Source: Collodictyon triciliatum (taxonomy: Eukaryota > CRuMs). Taken from it: 21,072 nucleotides of DNA. The translations under genes and the position numbers were made by a program. Under the pieces are notes generated by a model that saw only the letters and a list, made by a program, of their open reading frames with translations, did no database searches and was not told where the DNA came from. Below are positions 9,984 to 18,500 of this stretch, one piece after another (the first letter of the stretch is position 1; every line of letters begins with the position of its first letter). Location of the stretch: positions 1 to 21,072 of the forward strand of contig JBHJMP010001205.1 in NCBI GenBank assembly GCA_043381765.1, written 5' to 3'.

Positions 9984-11080
9984 TTAAATGCTCGCTAGAC
10001 CCAACCAAACAAAGACAAACAGCCGCTTTCTAGCGTCATGCGCCATCACATCAAAGACGAATCCGGGTAATCTGCGAGTGATTCATGTTCAACTTTGAAA
10101 TATCTTCTACATATATGGAAATTATAATATTTACAGTGTATTTTCACTAAATCAATTTGATAAGCAAGTTACATGATATAATGAAAACAATATATAATTT
10201 GAAATGCATAACCTAAATTTTTTTGGTGGGCGTGTAATCGCGCTGTCGACAAAGCTGGAAATGGAGCTTGCTCGTCTACCCACTCTGCCAGCGTTGTCAT
10301 TCACTCCTAACCCCACAGCGCGATACTGTCATATGCTTATCTTCTCGTTGATGCTTGGCGTGTTTCTGTGAAAGATAAGTACCAAATATGAACTGGTTGT
10401 GCGAGAAACTACAATCGATTTGCGCGATAGGCTTTGGATATCACCAATCAACACCCATTTATTCAGTGGAAAAGGTTACTGTTATTTTGAATCGATGACT
10501 TTTAAGAGAACAGAAGGTGCAGAATGAAACTTTGTGAGCAGTGAGGTTTATTTTTCATTAAACACCTCTTGGCGAATCATCCTCTGTTATTCTCTTCCAA
10601 AAATAAAGGACATGAGGTTAAAACATACTTGCACATACCTGATTTCAAGAAAGTAAGAAAGAAAATATTATTAAGAGGAACCACAGCCAATACACATTTA
10701 AAGCGTGAATCTGTTCCATTCTCTATTACAGGAGCTGGTACCTCGGGAGTATGAAATCACTTTGTGTAATATACTTCTCTGATTCATTTCCCTGCTTCTT
10801 TTTCCTTTTTATCTTTATTTTAGCTAATTTGTTTTGTCAAAGTCACCGTGCTTCTGTGAGCGCCAATAAAAAGAAAAAGCTTGAAAATGGGGCAATAATA
10901 AACCAAGAATCATATTTGATTCACACATTCATCATAAATTATCATTCCATCAACATCATTATTTTCTTTATCGGTACCGATGCATCCCACGCCAATAATG
11001 AAGTAGGCTTTATCATTCACAGCCAACACCACCCTCTGGGAAATCTTCATTCCTGCATCTTTTGAAGAAAGACCTGTCAT
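9984..11080 (-). CDS. Candidate multi-exon gene, product not recognised
   Basis: Several exon-like segments lie in order on minus. Segment A, 10978-11080, starts with ATG (MTGLSSKDAGMKISQRVVL) and ends at a GTACCG donor, phase 1. Segment B, about 10639-10745, reads VPAPVIENGTDSRFKCVLAV up to a good TCAG|GTATGT donor. Segment C, about 10383-10480, includes WVLIGDIQSLSRKSIVVSR and ends at TTG|GTACTT. Segment D is 10213-10325 (YRAVGLGVNDNAGRVG onward). The terminal segment E, 9984-10071, reads LPGFVFDVMAHDARKRLFVF and ends in TAA. The joins C-D (57-nt intron, phase 0) and D-E (phase 2) are frame-consistent; A-B and B-C do not fit as drawn, so a small exon or a different border is missing. It diverges from the exchanger gene, leaving a shared gap of about 580 bases. 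I know no family match, and the coding status rests only on open frames plus splice sites. Confidence 0.42.
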
Positions 11081-11662
11081 TGCCCAGTGCGCCCTTTGTG
11101 GGCACCCCGGTCAGAACAACAAACAACCGTGTGACAGGCGCAATTCCCCCTTTATTTGCTCCCACAACCACTCTGCTTGATCAGCCCTCCTCCACGCACA
11201 CACCTGACATTTCAATCCGACCCAAAGGTTATTCCACAGCAACACACAATCATTTATCCACGGGCAACACTTTGCCACGCGCTGCCTCTTCTAAATTTCC
11301 CTTCAACCACGCCATTGACCCCCGCCATTGTCGCCGATCGAATTTCTACCCTTCTGAGTACACGAACAAGCGTTGGCTGGCCTTCCCTTTGATTCTGTTT
11401 GGGTTGCTTCGTGCAAAGTCTCAAGGGCGATTCAATCCCAAAAGGCCGCGCATTGAGTAATCAGCCGATCTTCTTTCTGTGCCAACGAGCGAAACAAAAT
11501 ATTCCGTCTCGGCTTGTCTTTTGAAGCCCACTCATCTCGCAAAGTCCACCTTCTCAAAGCAAACACACAGCTTTTGGTTCCTGCTGAAACCTTCTCTCAC
11601 AACTCGAAAGGACGCAACGCTGACACACTTCAAATATATCCAAACAAACAAAAGCACTTCTT
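11081..11662. promoter_or_regulatory. Presumed shared promoter region between divergent genes
   Basis: This lies between the candidate minus-strand start at 11080 and the exchanger start at 11663. The plus strand is strikingly C-rich and G-poor compared with the AT-rich intergenic DNA elsewhere. A 132-codon Pro/Thr/Ser-rich open frame on plus covers 11062-11460, but it overlaps the candidate first exon on the other strand and has no motif. C-richness alone makes stop codons rare. I cannot point to a specific factor site. Confidence 0.4.
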
Positions 11663-14600
11663 ATGCGCTCCTGTGCTCTGTTCTTTCTCGTCCTCTCGGC
11701 GACGTGTGCCGGTGTCATCGGATCTCCCGTGTTCGTTCCTGCCTTCTCTGCAGAGACTGCTCCGTGGAAACTGGAGACGGACTCTTCTGTCCTTGTTTCA
11801 AATAAGACAGATTTCTATGTAGACCTTGCCAGCGACGGAGCTTTGAGTATAGACTTCCAGGTCTTTTCTTTTTATTCTTCTTTACTCTTTCTCTTTCTCT
11901 TTTTCTGTTTCTCTTTCTTTTTCTTTTTCTTTTTCTTTTTCTTTTTCTTTTTCTTTTTCTTTCTTTTCCGATTCATATTCATGTTTTCTTTTTCTATTCT
12001 AACATTAGATCCTATATCTCTCAGCTTTTAATATAACCACATCATCATTACTTCAAATATTGCTCAATTCATCATCATTATAATCAAGGCGGCAATCCTG
12101 TTTCGCATGGACGGCTGTATTAACAAGCTTTCTCTCTATGTGGATGCCATCCAGGTACCATTGCAATATGGCATGCAGTCGCTTCCTTTCTTCTTTTTTC
12201 CTTTCTTTTCTTTGTAAACTCTTGAAATATGAAGACTCAAGAATGCTGACTACACTCTTTCCGCGTTCAGTACAAAAGCTTCGAAAAGAGATGCGCATCC
12301 TCCCAACAGATTGTCTCATTCTCCTCAAAACTCGATGGCAGAGCAAAAGCTGGTGTCTCACATGTGGCGATGCTTGTGAGCCCACGTGATGAAGAAGCCT
12401 TTGCAGTCCGCGACATAACCTTCCGACTCAGCCTTGGTAAGTACACAAATACACACAGCCATGCATAAAATATCCGCTGAAGCTGTGCACCATGGCATGC
12501 CAAAGATATTACATCAATTATATATCACATCGATTCACTTATGACCGTAAGCGACAAACTGTGCAATCGTTGCCTCACTGCACTTAATCACTCAACCTAC
12601 CGCACGAAATCATATCCCATAATATTAATCATAGTAATTATCATAATAATGATAAAGGAGGACTCGCACACTCAGGGGCGCCTATCCACATCAAGGCTGG
12701 AGGCAGTGACGAGTGCAAGTCAATCAAGAGCCAGGACGGCAGCAAATGCACATTTGTGAAGGAGTTCTGTGAGCCGTTCGGAAGCATCGACTATTTGAGT
12801 ATGCACTATTGCGACTTCGAAGGAGCCGAGGCCGGCAGCTTCATCATCCTGATTATGTGGCTGTGTGTGCTGTTCTATCTGCTGGGGTCGACAACGGAAG
12901 GGTTCTTTTGTCCGAGTCTGACAGTCATCTCACAAAAGCTGGGTCTATCACCAGCAGTGGCGGGAATCACACTTCTTGCGCTTGGAAACGACGCACCGGA
13001 CGTATTCTCTGTGATTGCAGCTGTGGGTAACGATGCACTAGACCTCGCTTTTGGAGAAGTCGCCGGGTCTGGACTCTTTGTGACGTGTTTTGTACTAGGA
13101 GTGATTGTGTTTGTGAGTGACGTGCAACTGTCACGCAGGACATTCCTACGAGACTCTATCATCTACATGTTTGGTGTTGTGCTGGTGATTCTGTTCTTTT
13201 TGAGCGAAGGGCTTTACCTTTACGAAGCGATTGTTCTTCTCCTATATTATGTAGTGTATGTCGTCATCGTGTTTGTCGAGCAATACAATTATCAAAGAGC
13301 TCAGATGGATAGCATGAATGAGTCCTTGGTTCAGTCTCCAACCTCTCCAACCTCTCCAACCTCTCCAAACTCCAGCGAACAGCGACCCCGTCTTACTCGA
13401 AAGTCATCCAAATCAGCTCTTAGAGAACGCACCATGTCGGGCCGCATCAAGAGACACAAATCAGACGAGAATATCAACCGGACATACCTTGGAAAAATTG
13501 GAGTGTATCAACAAGTTAACAGTAACCGCGATGCTTTTTGGAGACAAACAGAAAACGTTATCATTGTGACTAAGTTACCGAAGCATAATTCGTCATCCAA
13601 CTCTTTGAGTAGCGTCACCCAAATGAGCGACCCTGCACATCCAAGAATTCACGAAGAGCACCTATCAGGTTTTGGAAACGTGAACTCTGATGAGGTTCAA
13701 AAACTGTCTCCGCTGAAATCTATCACATCATCTTGGTTAGAGATTATGGATATGATTGAGTTTGACAAGAAGTCTACCTCAGAAAAGCTCACATATATCC
13801 TGGAGGCCCCTTTCATTTTTATCCGAGCATTGACTATCCCTCTCGTCGAGGAGGGTGAATGGAACAGAATCTATGCGACAATCAACATCACTCTCAGCCC
13901 CCTTTTTTTCTTCTGGGCCTTTGATATCCACAATGTCGAGTTCGGGTCGGGCTTTGTGTTTTGGCATCTTTTGCTGATAATTTTCTTACCCATGTCGCTC
14001 TACTATGCATACATTACTCGCGGACTGCCTTTGAGGACAGCACCAGAAGGCCGGTTGTTCCTCAGCTTTGTGGCTGCGGCATTCTTTATGTCGATGGCAT
14101 GGATTTATGTCATTGCAAACGAACTTGTGGCCCTCTTGCAGGTAAATCCCCACAACTAACTCCATTTTGCACTATTCTCTTCTTCTTCATTTTCTTTGTG
14201 CCGGAAAGAGAAAATCCTGGGCAGTTGGTGCATTTATGTTTGATGTTGTCACCTCTTATCATAATATGCAAAAAGCACACCCGAAAAGGACAACATTCTC
14301 CTTCTAACCACCTAAACAACCCACGCTATGTCTGCGACAGTCTTTCGGGCTCATTCTGCAGCTGTCCGAGTATATCCTGGGAGTGACGATTCTTGCGTGG
14401 GGTAACTCCATGCCGGACCTTGTAGCAGACGTTGTGATGGCAAAGCAAGGGTATCCGCAGATGGCGCTGGGTCACTGCTACGGCGGACCGCTGTTCAACA
14501 TGTTTTTCGGACTGAGCGTGGCCCTTGTCTTGAAGGCCACAGAGACGATTCCGGACCCCATCGACATCAGCGGGATAGCAAACGAGGCGTTCTTTGTCCT

Positions 14601-14775
14601 GCTTGCTGTGGTTGTCGGGGTGCTTCTTGCGATTAGCTTCGCGTTCTACTTTGACTTCTCGCCACCAAAGACATACTCGTATGTGATGATTGGGTACTAT
14701 GTGAGCATCACGCTGTGCAACATCATGATGGAGGCCGGGGTCTTTTCATTCCCGAGCCTCAAGTTCAGCACATAG
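11663..14775 (+). CDS. CCX/NCLX-type cation/Ca2+ exchanger with large N-terminal domain
   Basis: There are five exons: 11663-11860, 12089-12154, 12271-12436, 12676-14141 and 14362-14775. All borders are GT-AG with matching phases, giving 769 residues and a TAG stop. Residues 1-20 are a signal peptide (LFFLVLSATCAGVIG). Residues about 21-200 form a soluble domain with several Cys. A membrane block follows with the alpha-1 repeat LALGNDAPDVFS (about 244-255) and GEVAGSGLFVT. Next is a charged cytosolic loop with TSP repeats, then a second membrane block with alpha-2 AWGNSMPDLVADVV (about 644) and GHCYGGPLFN. These are the paired ion-binding repeats of the Ca2+/cation antiporter superfamily. The GNxxPD and GYPQMALxxCYGG wording and the Cys-rich LSMHYC segment fit the CCX (SLC8B1/NCLX-like) branch. 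It should exchange Ca2+ for Na+ or K+/H+ across a secretory-route membrane; ion choice and location are inferred. Confidence 0.95.
11861..12088 (+). other. Intron 1 of the exchanger with a long pyrimidine tract
   Basis: The intron follows codon 66. About 11866-11970 is almost pure T/C on plus, mostly CTTTTT and CTTT units. Hydrophobic Phe/Leu frames across it are artefacts. The tract lies close to the donor, not the acceptor (TAATCAAG at 12088), so it is not simply the polypyrimidine tract. Confidence 0.8.
13335..13370 (+). repeat. In-frame TCTCCAACC x4 repeat within the exchanger loop
   Basis: Four tandem copies of a 9-nt unit encode SPT-SPT-SPT-SPN in the cytosolic loop between the two membrane blocks. 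The unit length keeps the frame. Ser-Pro and Thr-Pro pairs are typical targets of proline-directed kinases; phosphorylation here is inference. Confidence 0.85.
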
Positions 14776-14965
14776 CAGTAGATTGCAGTGCGGAGGGGAG
14801 GGTGATGAGGACACAGACGGAGGACGGAACCATCAATGATTCATCACGGTTTGGGAAAGAGCTGTGGATAGAATGGGTGGATGGGATTTTCAGTGTTTGA
14901 GGTTTGCGAGTATATGCTAAGCTGGAGCGGAGGGGGATAATGCATCCGTTTTGTTAGCTCCCAAG

Positions 14966-14971
14966 AATAAA
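14966..14971 (+). promoter_or_regulatory. Poly(A) signal of the exchanger gene
   Basis: A perfect AATAAA lies about 190 bases after the TAG stop, in sequence that is not especially AT-rich, which makes it more credible than the other hexamers in the window. Confidence 0.5.
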
Positions 14972-15346
14972 ACGAACGGGAGACGAGAGATAAAGAAAGA
15001 AAATACGAGCCATCGAAAAAGAAAGGAGTAATTGGAGTTGAAAAAAATTTACACAAAAAAGGGGTGATTACCTCATGCAATTCATTTTTCATAATTATTA
15101 TTATTATTATTATCAAGGAAAGATTATGCAGAATTTACAAGGATTACATTAATATCCAGTCCATGTGTGTCCTACGTATCACACTTTCAAGCAATCTCCT
15201 CGCTTTTTTTTAAAAAAAGGAAACACATTTCGCTATGATTAGGCGAAAAGGTGACAAGGACATCCTTTCATCGAATATGAGTTGGTGGTAACACTCTTTT
15301 TCTTTTAGATCACGATAACCGATGCAAAGAATGTGTTCTTCAAGTC

Positions 15347-15352
15347 TTTATT
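15347..15352 (-). promoter_or_regulatory. Possible poly(A) signal of the Roco kinase gene
   Basis: TTTATT on plus (AATAAA on minus) lies about 160 bases downstream of the Roco stop codon. Confidence 0.4.
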
Positions 15353-15513
15353 TTAGCTCCTTCATTTCTCACAATTTCTCATGACGGTTATGTAATTCAC
15401 AATATAGTCTAATCTCAGTATCAACCAAAATCTCTCCGCCTTGACCTGAAGTATATTTTTTTGACAAATTAGTGAAATGTTATCTCATAAATGTGTCGAT
15501 AAATCCGAATGCA

Positions 15514-18500
15514 CTACCTATTTCTGAAGGGTTCTGTTCTATTGACGTTGGGCAATGCTTGCATTACAACACCAGGTGGATACCTAGTGTAACTTACGGG
15601 GGATGTTTGCATTTGACCGGAAGCGGGTCTGAAAACTGGCGGGAGACTCTGGCGCAAAGCTCCTCTTTGTGCTATAGGGCCTAATTGTGTGGGCGTGCTG
15701 TTTGAATTTATAGAGGGTAAATGGGCAACTCCTCTCGTTGATGTTGTGTGTCTCATAGATGTGCCTGGTGGTGCTGTTTGATTGCCGTTGCCTGGCCTTG
15801 CCCTTTTTAAGTCATCGTCGTCCATCAATTTATTTCTTATGACGGCTGCAGCCATTCTAATATCCTCCTCAGGGATTGAAAACTTTTCGTAGACTAGGGG
15901 CTGGTGGAGGTTTGATAGAGCATACCCATTGATTCCAAGGGAAACAATTTTATCCATCAACCCTTGGCAGCCATGATTACCTTTTATCTTGACATAGTCT
16001 AAGAGTTCAAATGAATTCAAATCCTTTACATGTAGCTTGTTGCCTTTCATGAAAGGAACAGTAAGAGCATCTTGTGATAATTTTACCAGGTTGGGGACAT
16101 CATTTTCTGAAATGTGATAATATTCCAGCATTCTACTCTCTACCATAATGTGCAAAACATCATCGTACGATTTCCAGAATTGATTACCGATTTTTTGTGC
16201 AATTTTTTCGCACCTCTGATCCACCAAAAACTCGACAAATTCACCCTTATACATTTGTATAAGAGGTGAGTATCTTATTGGCAACATGATATTCAGTTTC
16301 TCTGGGGTCAATTGGAAGCCGTTGGATTGCGCATGACTTATAAATTCCATGACAGAAACCAAAGTAGGACGATGTTTGTAGTTCTGCCTCCAGCATGCTT
16401 TCATCAAGCGACTAACTTCACTTGGAATTCCTTTCGGTATTATGGGCCTTAAACCCTTAATGATGAAACTCTGTGGCTGATTTTCTCCCAAGAAAGGCTC
16501 GACGCCAGAAAACATATACCATAACAGCAAACCAAAAGCGAATACAGAGCTTTTCTCACCCCGATGGCCGATATTGACACCATCATAATCTTTGTACACA
16601 GATTCGTCATCAAAATAAGGCTTGCTAACAACTTCATGGATTTCCGGGGCTTGCCAGTTGGCAGTTCCTCCCTGAATCCATTCTCCATAATTGGTTGGGA
16701 GGTTGGAACCCACTTTTTCGGGGCCTCTTTTAGTTGCGATACCAAAATCTGCAATCTTTAAAACGCCCTTTACAACCATAATATTATCTGCTTTAAGATC
16801 TTCATGGTAAATATTTTTAGAATGCATGAAACTCAGTCCTTGGCATAATTGTTTTGAATATGATATTATCTGGTTCAAATTTGGTTTGGACTCTTTTTTA
16901 CCCTCCATCATGCTCTTTAACGTTATTCCAGCGTATTCCATGAGCATGAAAAAATCATTTTCTTTACGGAATATACCAAAAAGCTTGACTATATTCTCAC
17001 ATTCTTTACATTCATTCAAAAGCAAGCACTCTGATATTAATGATTTGATTATCTCATTAGACTCTAAATCCTCAAATTTATATATAGTCTGAATTTTGAC
17101 AACAGAGTCTTTTCCTTTGAAAGATGTTCTATAAACACGTCCATATGACCCTTTTCCAAGATACTCAACCAACTCAATCCTATCGTCGAGATAGAGGCAT
17201 TTCAGTTCTTTGTCTAAGTTATCCAACTCTATACATTTTTCAACTGCCTCTTGACTAGTGCTTTTGCATTTTCTATGGGACTCGTGTTTCCTCGGTAACC
17301 CTATTATAATTCAAAAATTTGATCGATAACATGAGATATCCCAATTATTCCTCTATTTTATCAAAAATAATTTTTGTATTTGTAAAGAAAAAAACCTTCT
17401 TCCAGATACACACGCCCTCTCTTTAAAATATTCGAGTTTATGAGATGACCTTTAGAACATTTTTTCTGGTCCATCGGTTCATGGAAAGATATGAATCTTA
17501 TGTAACCGCTCATATTTAATGACCGACATTCATGACATTCCATTATAAAATATTTGATAAAATTTGGTCTAACAGATGTGACAATGCTACTCAGAATTTT
17601 CAGTGATTCAAATGCTATTGTAAATTGATTCACTGAGGATATATCCTTGAACACTCGAACCACCAAAGTTACATTTCCGTCTTGGATATGTAGTAAAAAT
17701 CTTAAATCATCTCCTGGTGCAAATTCTATTTCATCATTATGAGGTGAACGTTTAACCTTTAAATGAAGCAAAGCAACGTTTGTGAAAAATATATCCTCGT
17801 ATTTGCGAAGGATAAGCTCGCTATTGGCTAGTCTAATACATTTTGTTATCAAGCTGCTTTTATCAGAAATTTGAATTTCGCTTTCCGTTTTCATAGTAAC
17901 TGATATTTCTGAAATGCAATCGGTTTCTGCTTTTTCATTCCATATTGCCGTTAAGTTTTCGCATTCCCCCATTAACGATGGAAATGCCAAGCACTCATTA
18001 TTATACCTTACTCCAAGACAGAAGTGGTCAAACATATAAATTACAACAGAGAAAAAGTGGTTACTTGTGCTGCTCCCAAACTCAACATCCAGTTTTTGTC
18101 TTAACTTTGTACAAAGTATAATTCCGTTCGTATTTTTTCCGGCACCTTTGAAACTAAATACACTTCTAAATGTAGTAATAAGAAAGGAGGGGTCTAGGAT
18201 CACTGTATTCCTTATACTATTGTTTGATACATACCACATTATTGAACCAAGGTCATGTAAAAATCTTAAAGCACTTTCGCATTGACCACTGTCCATTTGA
18301 AGTGATTGAAAGGCGAATACCATTACAGAATCGAGTGTTTCATACTTTGATATAGTCGACTTGGATGCAAGATATTCTTTTAGTCGCATGTAAGTATTGG
18401 GAACGTCATCCTTCATAACATCTAGTTGAATCATTCCTTGGTAGATCGCCTCTTTCAATTGATGAAAACCTTCACCGCTCTTGTTGCTCACCTTTGAATG

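Larger units (their letters stand above)
14776..15513. other. 3' intergenic region between convergent exchanger and Roco genes
   Basis: It holds the two 3' UTRs. It contains an AATAAA for each gene, a short (ATT)n run at about 15093-15113, and an A/T inverted run at 15186-15200. Frames of 60-90 codons on both strands show no family features and are not called. Confidence 0.6.

Noticed and set aside
10751-11065. 104-codon plus-strand ORF
   Set aside because: It has a Phe/Ile-rich and Lys-rich composition typical of AT-rich DNA, and the opposite strand carries a better exon with ATG and donor.
11062-11460. 132-codon Pro/Thr-rich plus-strand ORF upstream of the exchanger
   Set aside because: The strand is C-rich and so poor in stop codons. 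The ORF overlaps the candidate divergent first exon and has no recognisable domain. Not excluded, but not called.
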